NCBI GenBank assembly: GCA_023101885.1
Contig: JALPQD010000143.1
Span: 1,984,001-2,048,000 of the forward strand
Length of the DNA stretch: 64,000 nt
DNA from: Typhlomys cinereus
Taxonomy: Eukaryota > Chordata > Mammalia > Rodentia > Platacanthomyidae
Reading direction: 5' to 3'
The translations under genes and the position numbers were made by a program. Shown piece after piece: positions 35,294-46,620 of the stretch (positions are counted from its first letter, which is position 1; the number at the start of each line of letters is the position of its first letter). Under the pieces are notes generated by a model, which had not been told where the DNA came from, searched no databases, and saw nothing but the letters and a program-made list of their open reading frames with translations.

Positions 35294-36720
35294 CATGTGT
35301 TTTGTTTCTCTAAGTATCTTGCAGAAAGAGATAATTCTGCCTTTTCTCTTTACTGTGTCTGGGAGCTCAGGCTTATGTGCACAATCTGAGTCCTCCATAA
35401 ATATTTTTGAGACAGTCTGAGTGTGAAAAAATCCAGAATATTATTTGTTTCCATTTTGATTTATGAGTTTCTTAGAAAAGGGGGGGAGACCCAAATACTT
35501 CACTTAAGGGATCTTATTTCTTCTCTATTCTTTAAACAGATTAAAGGAGGAAAAGAAATAAAACAAGCTTGAAGGTTGATTGAGGGATAAAACACTCACA
35601 GAGCAAATTTGACTTATTCAAGTTTTATGAATCTCCAAATAGCAGGTGTAAGTAGATTTGCTGGAACTAGATATACGTGTCTGCCAAGCAAGATAACCAA
35701 GCAAGTTCTTTGCAATTTTTCAGGTTAAAAATCGAGTTTCCAGTTTTGCATTATCAAGTGAGGAAAACATGATATTTGTGTCATGATTAGAGGCTGACTG
35801 GATGAGACCTCAGGAAGGCAGGTACTGTCAGCTGAGCCTCCAGGAGATAACCTAACTTCAGGAAAGGACACAGTCAGACAAACCTCTGTAACACAGAAGG
35901 AAGAGCAAGCCCAGGCTCTTTTTTTATTCTGTGCTGCTCATACTCAGTGAAATTTGAGAGTAGAAAAGGCAACACTTGATGAGCAATTCAAACACGTTCT
36001 GGATTCTCCTTCCCCTTGGTGGCCCTTTATCAAATTCTCCCTTCCTACCATTAGTGCTGGCAGGGCTTCTCTGGCTGAGACCCCTTCCTTTACAGGTCTC
36101 TACTTTGGTCTATGCTCTGTGTATGAGCCTAAAGCATAGTCCTGCCTTACGTATTTTTGGCCCCTGTCCTTGTGCTCCTGAACATTATCACTCAAACCTT
36201 ATTTCTTAATCCTGGAACTAAACAGTGAAAATTTATTAGTGATGCAATTTTACTAATGGGAGATGTTCTACAATATTGCCCCTTCTCACTTTCACTGTTC
36301 AAATGCCATATTTATAGGACACTGAGTAAAAGAATCACATCTAAGAGAATGAAAGTGCAACCTCTCTTCCAGAAAACCTTCAACCTATACATGCACACAT
36401 ACTTTTATATACATGTAGGTCATATGTTGCACATATATTTCCGGTAATTTTCAAACTATTTAATCAAAGTTCTATATGCCAGTAAATGTATTTCCAGAAC
36501 TTTTTGTATCCACAAAGTATATAATTTAAGCATGAACTATTATTTCTGTACTTAGTCTCTCTCTGTTGAGTATGCAGATGTTCATTTATTTCTGTACTAA
36601 ATTACTAGAGAAACTTTAAAGTACATATCTGTTTCAAATAAATACTTATCTTAGGAAGATATGTATGAACAAAATTTGCTGTGTTTATAGTTAGCTTATC
36701 TGTATTAGAAATATAAACAA
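35292..36720. other. Unassigned stretch
   Basis: No repeat, exon or RNA gene recognised. Frames at 35954-36209 are featureless. Confidence 0.4.
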
Positions 36721-36721
36721 A

Positions 36722-36840
36722 AGGAGTTGGATGTAGTGCACATGTCAGTCATCCTGGCACTTAGAAGGTAGAAGCAAGAAAATTGTGAGTTTGAGGCTAT
36801 CTTGGGCAGTGTAAGGAAACTCCTATCTCAAAAAATGTAT
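36722..36840 (+). repeat. B1 SINE, diverged
   Basis: gttggatgtagtgcacatgt, catcctggcacttagaaggt, gaaaattgtgagtttgaggc, tcttgggcagtgtaagga and ctcctatctcaaaaaatg follow B1 from start to A tail. Confidence 0.75.
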
Positions 36841-37284
36841 TTTCATTGTAAGATGTCAAGTGATAGATATTGAAAATCAGCTTTATTCCAACCCCTAATC
36901 TCTTTTGATGCTATCCAGAAAATATTTTATATGTACATACAGGTAATATAAATGTTTTACATAAATGAATAAGTATATATTGCCCTAGTCTGACACTAAA
37001 AAAAAAATCTTGGAACTTCTTTTCCTTCACAGACATGGATCTAACACACATGTTTTCAGTCATATAATAAATGAAACATGTATAGATGATATTTGATATG
37101 ACTCAATATCGAGTATAAGACTGTTGATGAGATGTTATCTCTGTTTCATTGAGACATGATGATAACAAAAGATGGTGTGTTCTTACATGCTATTAGTGCT
37201 GAGGAATTCTTGAAATTTTATCACTTTTGCTACATATTGTCAAACTGCATCATTAAGAAACAAAAAATTCTTACTCCATTATTA

Positions 37285-37395
37285 TTATTAGAGACATGTT
37301 TGCATTTGTACCAAGGTGGTTTTGAACTCCCTATATAGTCCAAGATGACTTTAAACCTCTTCTTCACTTGCCTTTATCTCCTAAGTGCTTAGGAG
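37285..37395 (-). repeat. B1 SINE fragment, reverse
   Basis: tattagagacatgtttgcat, ggtggttttgaactccctat, gatgactttaaacctcttct and ctcctaagtgcttaggag read as reversed B1. Confidence 0.6.
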
Positions 37396-37397
37396 AT

Positions 37398-37434
37398 ATC
37401 TCTCTGTCTCTCTCTCTCTGTCTCTCTCTTTCTT
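37398..37434. repeat. CT-rich simple repeat
   Basis: ctctctgt-type repeats; short and imperfect. Confidence 0.85.
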
Positions 37435-38195
37435 AGAACTTAAAGTTATATTGCAGTTTTTAAGATCAATGGTGAAGTTGACATCGTCCTCAGGAGAAGC
37501 CCGTGAAGGCTGCTTCCTGTTAATACCCTTCTGTCTCTCAGATGGATTAGGCGGTTCCCAGGCCCGCCTCATTGGTGTGTTAGTTGCCAACGTGTTCCTT
37601 CGAGGTCTTCTAACTTGAGCTTCCTCTCTAGCAGGATGCCATGATGCAGCTTAGGCTTATCTCATTGCCCATCCCAGCCTCAGCACTTCTTACCATGTTT
37701 TTCTTATTCTCCATCACCTCCCATTCTCAGGCATCTTTTCCTAATCCCATCTATCTGTCAGAATTTAAGCTTTTTCAGACCAGTAGATTATTTTGCTCAC
37801 TATCTTGTATCTAGATCATGACATCAACTCAGTAAGCTTTTCTTAAAGAAACGAGTTCATTTCAACAGCAGAAGTTTCTAGGCATGCTCATATATCTCCA
37901 TGTATTTCACTTGCTACACAGTTTGCACTACTGTTTTCTAATTAAAGGAAGGATCTTAGATGTAGTATGATACAAGATAAAATCAGATGTGTGGAGCCCA
38001 GAGTTTGTAGCTCTTGGCATATGTGCATGTGAGCATTTGATGGGGAGTGGGCGAAAAAAAAAGTTCTTAGTCCTTGGAAACCAAACGGTTTCATCTATTT
38101 TTATCTAAGTCTCCAAAATAATTCATCATCATTAACACCACAGCCCATGAGACAGGAATGACTCTATGTGACTGGCAAGTTGGGTTATTGTATCA
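37435..38195. other. Unassigned sequence
   Basis: No repeat or gene recognised. Confidence 0.4.
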
Positions 38196-38199
38196 GTTT

Positions 38200-38522
38200 C
38201 TCTTATCTGTTGATATGAGAGAATACCTAAAGAAAAGCAATTTAAGGAAGAAAGAGATTTATTCAACTTAGTATTCAGAAGGGAAATACAGTCTTTCAAG
38301 GCAGAAAAAGCATGACTTGCTGGCAGAAGCTGGAGACAGGCTAAATAATCATGTCCTTCATGGTGACTGACAGCTGCTAACCTACCATTGCTAGAGTAGA
38401 CTTCTCCCGGAAGTAGGGTGGGATCAATCCATCTTGTGACTCGCCCTCTGTGGCTGCCTTCTTCCAGCAAAGCTCCACTTCCTAAAGGTGCCAAGTGGGA
38501 GGCCCATTTCAAGCCATGACAG
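38200..38522 (-). mobile_element. URR1-like hAT relic, reverse
   Basis: Left end agagaatacctaaagaaaag, caatttaaggaagaaagaga is the reverse of the usual right end (cttccttaagttgcttttgtcaggtattt). The body contains gactgacagctgctaaccta and the right side gtgccaagtgggaggcccat. The minus frame at 38132-38512 is open because of it. Confidence 0.6.
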
Positions 38523-38869
38523 TGATGCTTTGACTTCTATACATTAAGGTGACTAAATTGTAGGGCAAGCAATGTTTCGGGCAGTAAAGAAACTCATAGC
38601 AATTGAAATTCTGTTTTTTCTTTTGGAATTTTCTTTTAAAATAGCCTTTTTTAGTAGTAACTTTGAAAGCATGACAATCAAGCCAAAATTATAAAGCATT
38701 AAAATAAAGTGTATTTACTATCTTAATTAGTGTCACTTTTAGAGGAATAAACAGCATGGAAATACATTTGCTAACTGAAATTGCTTTCTGATTTTAGAAA
38801 AGAATTAGAAAGTACAAAATAGATTATTGATAAAATGGCTTAATGACATTTTAAATATTGATTTTATTT
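38523..38869. other. Unassigned AT-rich sequence
   Basis: Nothing recognised. Confidence 0.4.
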
Positions 38870-39048
38870 ATTGTTGTTGCATGTGTATTGGGTGTGCATG
38901 TGCGCATAAGCATGCTACAGTACACTTGAGATCAGAGGACAACACCGTGGAGTTGGTTTTCTCTTTCCTCCATTTGTGCAGGTTCCAGAGACTGAATTCA
39001 GGTTATGTACAGCAAGTGCCTTTATATATTGAGCCATCCCACTAGCCC
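38870..39048 (-). repeat. B3-like SINE, reverse
   Basis: gatcagaggacaacaccgtg, gagttggttttctctttcct, ggttccagagactgaattca, and the reversed head ttgagccatcccactagccct. Confidence 0.72.
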
Positions 39049-40430
39049 TTTACTCATACTCTATATATTTCTCTTTTCAAATATAATCTATATTAATCAA
39101 TGTTTATGACTCATCTTTGTTACCCATATGAAACCAGTAATAAAAGAGTAATAAATTAGATGTGAAGGGTATTTTTGGAGCAGGGAATTTTTTTTTAACA
39201 CAAAGAAAGCAACTGAATCCTGATTTTTCTAGTGGTTAATAATCATACTAAGAAGATCTTAGAAAAGGAGACTGCTAAAAAGATTAGAATGAGGAGTAGA
39301 AAAAATTTGAACAGATTCTTTTTAATTTACTTTTTAAGTAAATTTTTGAGAAAAATCATCAGAAAAATAATAAAGATATTATAGCATGTTATTTTCAGAA
39401 TCAATATCGTCACATGATTCAGTTACCAAAAATCATTTAAAAGAAAGAGTTCTCAAATTAATTTGGATTAGATTTAATTTGTCCTCAAAGCAGGATATGT
39501 ACATTTATCAATTCATTCCGCATTAATTCGACATCTACTGTATGTTAGTACTAAGTATAAAGGAGCACAATATCTTGGCAACTCAGAGGAATATAAATGA
39601 AGTTATCTGGTAATGTACAGAAAGCTTTACAGTGTTGTAGGTTGTAAACTGCAAACAAAAATGGGAGGGGTCCTTGCCATAATGAACTAATTAGAACTGT
39701 AATTGCAGCACCTCTGCTGAATAGGTAGAAAAGGGCACATGCTCCTGGACCTCAGATCCTGCAGCTTAGCTAAAGTTAACTTATCATTGATGTTCCCCTC
39801 CACTCTCATTAACCTTTGCCCCCTGCTGAATGTGCTTCAGGTGAAAGTAGTAAAGATAATATTGTGCTATGGACAAATTATACTCTTACAATTTAAATGC
39901 TTACTAATTGGACATAGAATTCTTAACATACCCATGGAATGATCAGACATTGAGTGATTATATGGTCACCTATTAGCTACAAAATAAACTTGAACAGGTA
40001 TTATTACTTAAAACATTTTTTAATTAACAAAAAAATGGACAAGATGAATTAAAAATGGAGACCTGCGCTGGTTTTAAGTCATAAGCAATTTGGAAGTAGT
40101 AAATAGATATTTTTTAAAATTTGTACAAATAATCCAACTTTGTTAAATATGTTCCACTTCTATATTTTCTCAAATATAAAGTGAAACATTCATATTTATA
40201 TGATTATTCAAAATCATGCTGTAGACTAAAATAGAAAATTTAAAAGAAATAGTTAAAATATTGTATTACCATATAATAAATTCAATGGTTGCAGAATCAG
40301 GCAGTGATGCAAATCCTATTATGAATTTTCAAAAGAATGCTTAGAAAACATTTCTATTTATGAAAACAGCCTTCCAGTTGCTTCCAATGGAAATTTATTT
40401 ATCATGCATTTCTTGTGTTAGTCCTAGCCT
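39049..40430. other. AT-rich stretch, one possible L2-like relic
   Basis: Mostly unassigned. At 39510-39640, ttcgacatctactgtatgtt and agtactaagtataaaggagc resemble an L2/MIR3-type phrase, weakly. No gene. Confidence 0.35.
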
Positions 40431-40447
40431 TCTAGTTTTCTGTACTG

Positions 40448-40522
40448 CCTGGGAAGCAATTCAAGGCCTCATTCACATACAGCACAGTATGTTCTCTACT
40501 ATTGAGTCATGTCCCAGTTTAG
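40448..40522 (-). repeat. ID-like relic, reverse
   Basis: gcaattcaaggcctcattca, catacagcacagtatgttct and ctactattgagtcatgtccc follow the reversed ID element (gattgaacccagggcctcatgcatgc ... ctaccactgagctacatcccc). Confidence 0.6.
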
Positions 40523-40562
40523 TTCAAGTCACAATATTAGAGCTATGTCACAGACTTTATGA

Positions 40563-40606
40563 AAACACACACACACACACACACATACACACACACGCAC
40601 ACACAT
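40563..40606. repeat. (CA)n microsatellite
   Basis: Imperfect CA repeat with T and G breaks. Confidence 0.9.
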
Positions 40607-41054
40607 GTAAACGTCCTGAAAATTAGAATAATTTCTTCTAATACAAAATAGCAATATATGTATATATCCATATAACAGTTCATAAACTAATAGTTATATA
40701 AAATTTACCTTTGAATTAAGATTAGCAAATAATACATAAAAAAGGTGATTTTATTTGTTTTCTTTCCCTTTAACAAACCTGATTTTAAAAAGCTGGGTAA
40801 GATGAAATTTACTTGTTACTATTAGACATTGTTCATTAGCATATACATTAGGATATATAATTATTCTTATATTGAGATTTTTTTATACACCTGGACTACA
40901 TCCATGAAGAAATTAAAAAGTTATAGCATGCCAGCTTATTTTCAGAAATAAGACATTGGTTCTTCTCCCTTATTCTCATTGTCCCTTGTATATATGTAGC
41001 TTGTCATAATTCATCAAGTCTAGTAGGTGCCATATGGCAGTTTCTGCATAAACT

Positions 41055-41455
41055 CAATGTCTCTTTTAGTTTCATCATGCATTGATATGACAAAGAGAGA
41101 AGAAGCAAATTTAAGGAGGAAAAGGTTTAACTGACTCACTCAGAAATCCAATTATAGTCCATCACTGCAAGGCAGTCACATCAGTAGGACTTCAAGTAGC
41201 TGGTCACATTACATCCACAGCAAGAGTAGAGGGTAAAGACCAATGCATGCATATTGTTTGTGCTCAGTTCTCTTTATTTTTTATATTTCTGGATCCTTTG
41301 CTTAGGAAACTGCCCACAAATAGCTGGGTCTTACACGTCATTGCATTGACTAATGCAAAGAAGACTGTCCCTCACAAGCATAACCAGAGATTCAGGTATT
41401 CCTGGAGGCTGCTTCCTAGATGTCAGATTGATGATTGACACGGACCATTACAATG
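41055..41455 (-). mobile_element. URR1-like hAT relic, reverse
   Basis: The left end agaagcaaatttaaggagga matches the reversed right end of the family. The body has ccatcactgcaaggcagtca, catcagtaggacttcaagta, gctggtcacattacatccac and gtgctcagttctctttattt in the order known for the rodent element. Ends decayed; no transposase. Confidence 0.65.
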
Positions 41456-41639
41456 ACCATTAAAACCCCCAAAAACTTCTGGCATTTTTCCCGTAATATT
41501 TCTGAAATAAAACTTGTTTGGACAAATAGTTTATTGATGAAGTATGGATTAACCCTTCCCCATCTTCACTTATTCTATGTTTCTCCTTCTCTCTTTTTAC
41601 TAACTCTTAGAATGTCTTCACTTCTCTCAAATTCATCTT

Positions 41640-41971
41640 TTAAAAACAAATAGTCATGGGGCTGGAGAGGTGGCTCAGGGGTTAAGCCTCTGCCTTGCAG
41701 GTGGAAGGTCCCGAGTTCAGATCCTAGACCCCATGTATAGATGTGGGGTGGAAGCGGGGGCAGCCTGCGTTTCTGGTCCTGGTAGGGCGGAGCCTGTGAA
41801 TCCTGGGGCAGAGTAAACAAGGAGGAGGTGGAGGTGGTCCATGGTGGTTCCCAAATTCATCCGTGGTTCTACACATACACACACATACATACACACACAC
41901 ACACATACACACACACACACACGCATACATGCACAATTGAATAAATAAAAAAAATTAAAAACAAATAGTCA
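41640..41971 (+). mobile_element. Young, full-length B2-superfamily SINE with exact 17 bp TSD
   Basis: The element is 41657-41954. It starts tggggctggagaggtggctc and shows an A-box-like segment (gtggctcaggggttaag) and a B-box-like segment (gagttcagatcct), the internal promoter of tRNA-derived SINEs. A purine-rich body follows (aaggaggaggtggaggtgg, ccatggtggttcccaaattc), then a CA-rich and A-rich tail. Both flanks carry ttaaaaacaaatagtca, at 41640-41656 and 41955-41971. The TT/AAAA start of the duplication fits L1 endonuclease. The perfect TSD makes it recent. The minus frames across it are shadows. Confidence 0.93.
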
Positions 41972-42685
41972 GATGCTCCTTGTATCTCATCTAATCAGAG
42001 TTTGGGAAGATTATTTATCGTGTAAAAATGATCCTTTCAAAAACCTGGAAGCTTAAGTCCTTTCCAAATGAAGAGACTGACATTTAGATATGTTCTTTCT
42101 TTTCCTTTCTAAAATGACCTTTGAATGCAAAACAGTCCTCTGGAATGGTGACAGGTGAGGTTAGTGTTCTAATCTTGGCTCTTCCAGTAGGAGATTGTAA
42201 TCAACAATTCTGTATACTAGCTCTCTGCCCTGCCTCTTTATTGCTTTCCTTTCTTTTTACTTTTTAACTAAAGCAAAAATCCTATTGATTTGTTAAGTGA
42301 TGTGACCTTCCAAAATACTTAATGCTAATACTGGTGAATCAATGAGTTAAGCAATCAGTTTAGGCAGAAGAACCACTAGAGAGTGGAAATGGTCTTAAAT
42401 AGGAATAAAGTTGTGTTGATTGTGGAGGTTCAAAGGTGAAGGTATCCTCCTGCCTCCCCTGTGGATGTGTGTGTTGGTGGTGGGACTTAGAGTACTGACG
42501 GTTTTACCATCATCTTGATATTGTCCACCAGTAGTTTGATCCAATAAGGATATCCTGACTTCTGACAGGCAAGGCAATTGTGGGTCCTTCTTGTATGGCA
42601 ATGTCTATTAGCCAAGCAAATTCACCCTCCACCAACTGACTTCATATCCAAGTCACAGGAACTCAGGAACAGGATATAGCAGCTA
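41972..42685. other. Unassigned sequence
   Basis: No repeat or gene recognised. Confidence 0.4.
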
Positions 42686-42689
42686 AAAT

Positions 42690-43035
42690 GGATAGATTGC
42701 ATTATTGTTTCAATCTGAAATATCTTCCATAGATTCATGTTTTGTATGATTTTTTCCCTCAGTTAGTAGCACCATTTTGAGAGGTTATGGAGCCTTTAGT
42801 AAGGAACCAGCTGGTAAAAACAGGCCATTAGGCCTGAAGTTTAGAGTTGTTCTTGTTTTTTCCCTGCTCTCTATTTCCTGGCTCACCACAATATGAACAG
42901 ATTCCACTTCATATTCCTATCATGACGGATGGAGTCCCTCCATCATTCCTTTTTTACTCTGAAATTTCCTCCTTTAAATTATGCCTGTTAAGTGTTTTGG
43001 TCACTGCTATGCAAAAGTAACAAATGAAGACTTGT
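42690..43035 (+). mobile_element. URR1-like hAT relic
   Basis: tcttccatagattcatgttt, gtagcaccattttgagaggt, tatggagcctttagtaagga, aaacaggccattaggcctga, tcctcctttaaattatgcct and ttggtcactgctatgcaaaa occur in the family order. It is the clearest copy in this orientation. No transposase. Confidence 0.65.
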
Positions 43036-43339
43036 TTGAAAAAGTTAGTTGCAATAGCAATCATCACAGCAACAGGTGATCATAAGTATAATAGTATATC
43101 AAGGAAACAACCAACAGTTTTCTGATGGATTTAAGGTCCACTTGTTAAAATGGAAAACTTTGCTATTACTGTAAACTAGAATAAGAACATGTGAAAGAGA
43201 AGGACATAGGTTCCAGGAAAAGCAGACTATGAATGTTAATCTACGAAGACAGTATACCAAACTGCTTTGTAAATACCCGTTATTACACCCAAAGATTGGA
43301 AGAGCATTCAACCTAGAAGTTTTCTTCTACATCAGAAGA

Positions 43340-43990
43340 TGTTTGTTACTGAAAAGCGCAACTTGCCAAAATGCACAGAATAAATGACTGCAGACCACCT
43401 TTTTCTGAATAGGACATATATGATTCACCTACCCCTACCCCAAGGCTCAAGGGACATCGAGGAAAACAGGGTAGCACGATTGTAAGAGCCTGAAGTGGGA
43501 TAGTGGTGGGCCAGACATTATCTCCTGGACATGACTGGGTTGTGATACACAGGATTTATGGCAGATACATATGTATATTCTTTCATAAGAATTGCATGGG
43601 AACTGTCTTACCAACATCTCACTATGAAAACAGAACATCTCACCATGGAAGTGGAAAGATCTCAAGAAGCTCCACAACTTTCTGAGAGATTGATAAGGAC
43701 TAATGCTGATGGGAAAGAAAGTAGGATGCTTTCCTCAGTGGTATACCCCACTGATTTAGAATACTTGTTGGAACTTGAGTCATGTCAGGCATGTGTCATC
43801 AAAGACAAACTAGATGAAACACAATGGGCCACATAAATGAAAAAAATTGAAATAAGGGAGTCTGGCAGGGGAGATGAAAGATTATAAGGGGGAAAAGAAG
43901 GGATTCTGGGATTGGGGTCTAAAGGATTAAAATGTTGTAAATTCACTATATTCACGTATGCAGCATTAACAAAAGAATTTAATAAGTGCA
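43340..43990 (+). mobile_element. L1 (Lx-like) 3' UTR fragment
   Basis: caaaatgcacagaataaatg, cccaaggctcaagggacatc, agcctgaagtgggatagtgg, atctcctggacatgactggg and the later purine-rich gaaataagggagtctggcag follow rodent L1 3' UTR. Frames at 43503-43836 are shadows. Confidence 0.72.
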
Positions 43991-44879
43991 CAATGATATT
44001 ATTTTGGTTAAAGCTACTTGAAATAATGTAAAACATGGAAAGGGGAAGAAATTCATATTTTCTCCACAAACCAATAGCCTGTGATACTGGATTCTTATGG
44101 AGTCAGAGGTGGGAGCAATAATAGAACTCCTCAAAAGTGGCAGTGTACAGCAGGCTCAGCATCTGGCAGATGATGGAAAGACTTTATGGATGGTGCAAGG
44201 ATGAGAAACATGGTGATGACTCATGTTGGTATGACCTAGTAGGTAAGCACCCATGTAAGCTCATGTGAGGCACGCTGACATATGTGGGAGTGAAAGACTT
44301 CTTGGAGGTCTGAATTATTGAAGGGAAAATTCTCTGCCATTTGTGACTTTTCTCCAGATCAACTTTGCACCATGCGTGGCTCCTAGAGACACTCACTTAG
44401 TTTTGCAAAAGCAGCATATGATAGCACTGCTATGCATCAATATTTTAGTCCCAGGCCTATTTCTATTAAGTCAACTGTTTAAATAAGTGCTATAGTAGGA
44501 AAAACTAGGTGAATATTTTGAAAGGGAAAAAATAGATTGTGAAGCATGAGTAGTGAAAAACCATAGGAATGAGCAAAGGTAATTGAGGAAGCAAAGCAGG
44601 AAAAGTCGGTTTTCACATTACCAAGTGTATTTCTGCTGATCAAAATAGAGAGCTATTCATATACATGTATGCACAGGCTCTCTGTTTCTACAAAAACTAA
44701 TCAAGAACTCTGGTACTGGAAATAAAGAGGAAGAAAAATAGTTAATTCTTGGTCTTAGTTTTTATTTTTTCAAAAGCATTGCAGAGAATTACATAAGAAA
44801 ACTAGATTGTCATGGCTGTGATATAATGCTAACTTTCATGAAACCCTTTTAAGCGTGTCTTCATTATTTGCCCATTTAT
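43991..44879. other. Unassigned sequence
   Basis: Perhaps more L1-derived DNA at the left edge; otherwise nothing recognised. Confidence 0.4.
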
Positions 44880-45235
44880 CTGTCTTATGTAAGTGGACAT
44901 TAATTTTTCTCTTGAACTGTCTGTATATCGGGAACCTTCATCCTCTGAAAGCTTGTGTTTCTTCATGCGTGGACATATGCTGAATAGGGCTGTCCTTTTT
45001 CTAAATTAACATCTGCTTGCCCGTGCAATTTCCATGAGCAAATATGGGTATTTGCACACGCAAATGGAAATGCATGAAAATAAAATGTGCTGGGCATTAG
45101 CGGGCCCACCCAGGGTTTGGCTTTTTGGAGCTAAAAGCCCTGTAAATGGTGCTTGGATTTCTGAGTGCTTCCCTTAGCAAGCACAATTCAACTTCTAAGG
45201 CAAGGAGCTAAAATTCCATTAGCTAAATATTTTTT
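44880..45235. promoter_or_regulatory. Candidate conserved non-coding block with octamer-like words
   Basis: Single-copy sequence with three gcaaat/atttgc words in 28 bp (45038, 45050, 45060). Two of them form the inverted repeat atttgc-acac-gcaaat at 45050-45065, followed by atgcat at 45070. These resemble POU/octamer half-sites. Function is inference only. Confidence 0.35.
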
Positions 45236-45364
45236 TCGTGAAGAAGAGAGACTTGTTTTCTGAACCGAAGGTGCGGAGTACTTTAAAGGGTAACATCTTA
45301 CTAGGATATGGTATGTCAACTTTTAGCTTTGAACTGTTTAATAATATGCTATGGTTTGGAAATG

Positions 45365-45579
45365 AAAAGTACATTCTTCAGGGGAGGAGAATCAGGCATG
45401 CACAAGAAAGGACTCTCTGGGAATTGGGGCGGGAGGCACTGGGGGATGGGGAGGGAGGAGTAAGAGGAGGAGGAGCAGGGGGTTCGGGGGGGGGAGGAGG
45501 AGGGAGGGAACTGGTGTACCTATTAAGTTTGTATGAGCTGAAATAATAATAAAAATGTATTAAAAAAGTACATTCTTCA
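45365..45579 (+). mobile_element. Young, highly truncated L1 3' end with exact 16 bp TSD
   Basis: Element 45381-45563: purine-rich ggggaggagaatcaggcatg, then gggaggcactgggggatggg, a G-rich tract with a run of nine or ten G at about 45485-45495, then ggaactggtgtacctattaa, gtttgtatgagctgaaataa and an A-rich tail. TSD aaaagtacattcttca at 45365-45380 and 45564-45579, identical. Only ~180 bp of the L1 was copied. The Gly-rich frame at 45238-45546 is not a gene. Confidence 0.9.
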
Positions 45580-46274
45580 ATTTCCCCTAAATGATTGCTT
45601 TAAAGGTTATATATGTATGGAAAATACAAGTAAAAACTTTAACATCAGGGTTATATTGCAACATAATATCCAAAAAGCAGAAGATATACAAAATTCAGTA
45701 AAGATGAATAATTGGGCAGAGCTGGTCCTCCTCCCAAAGGACATGCCATATTTTCTTTGTTTAGGGAACCGACATGATGATTTATTCCTGAAGAATTTCA
45801 ACTCACCCTGTTCACTTATCGACACCTGCAGAAATCAGAATCTTCCATTCATGGTTTAAGAAGTGATTTTGGTCTGCTTAGAAACAGATTCCCTTAAAGT
45901 CATTCTGCAGATGGGCACTGAAAGCCAGACTCCCACCTTTCACAGTGTTGAAGTCAGACCTCCACCTTTCACAACACAACTGACTTGAAAGATATTCTTC
46001 AGTTTGCCCTTTCACAAAATATATCCATTAGTTAACAATTCCTGAACATCTTCCTGTAACTTTCACTTTGTCATTACATTGTGTTTCCCCAGCCTTCAAC
46101 TGGAAACTCCATTTTTTAGGGAGGAAAAAGAGTACTTTAGAAAGGAAGCCAGGAGATGGTTTACAGGCTGTCAACCAACTGAATGAAAAGTGAAAAGTCA
46201 AGTCAATTAGCTAGAATTATGAGTCAATAGATAAAAATTGTTTTTTATCATCAGTTGAATCAAACAGGCAAATT
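45580..46274. other. Unassigned sequence
   Basis: No repeat or gene recognised. A short direct duplication (cccacctttcacagtgttga / ccacctttcacaacac, about 45933-45975) is visible. Confidence 0.4.
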
Positions 46275-46289
46275 GTCATGGCTGCATCA

Positions 46290-46620
46290 TGCAAGTTCTT
46301 CTAGAACTTTGCCACTGCTGTCTTAAGAAGTTGTACCAACTTGTCGCCTTGAGTCTGAAGAGGTTTGTGAGCTGCTTGTAATATGTAGATAATTGTACAG
46401 ATAACAAGGAATGATTGATTCTGAGACTTTGTCATAGGGGACAGTGGAGCCTTGCTGAGAAATTCATTTTTCCAACCCACACCCGTGGTACCAATGTCTG
46501 ATCTCTCTGGGCCTCCACACTGAAGAAATTCACAGCACAGAACAAAGGGTAATTCATGGATACTTTCTTTTGACAAACCTAACTGAGGTCTCACAAGACA
46601 ACCAGCATCATCCACCAGGC
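46290..46620 (-). other. Open frame of unknown nature (possible relic)
   Basis: About 104 codons are open on the minus strand, ending tag at 46301. The apparent start is GTG, not ATG, and the frame stays open only a little further upstream. Composition is unbiased (several Cys, Leu, Lys), unlike repeat-driven frames here. I recognise no domain, no Kozak ATG and no splice sites. It could be chance, an old processed pseudogene or an internal ERV scrap. I do not call a gene. Confidence 0.2.

Noticed and set aside
45238..45546. Gly-rich frame as a small protein
   Set aside because: Its C-terminal half is the L1 polypurine tract; it ends inside a recent L1 insertion.
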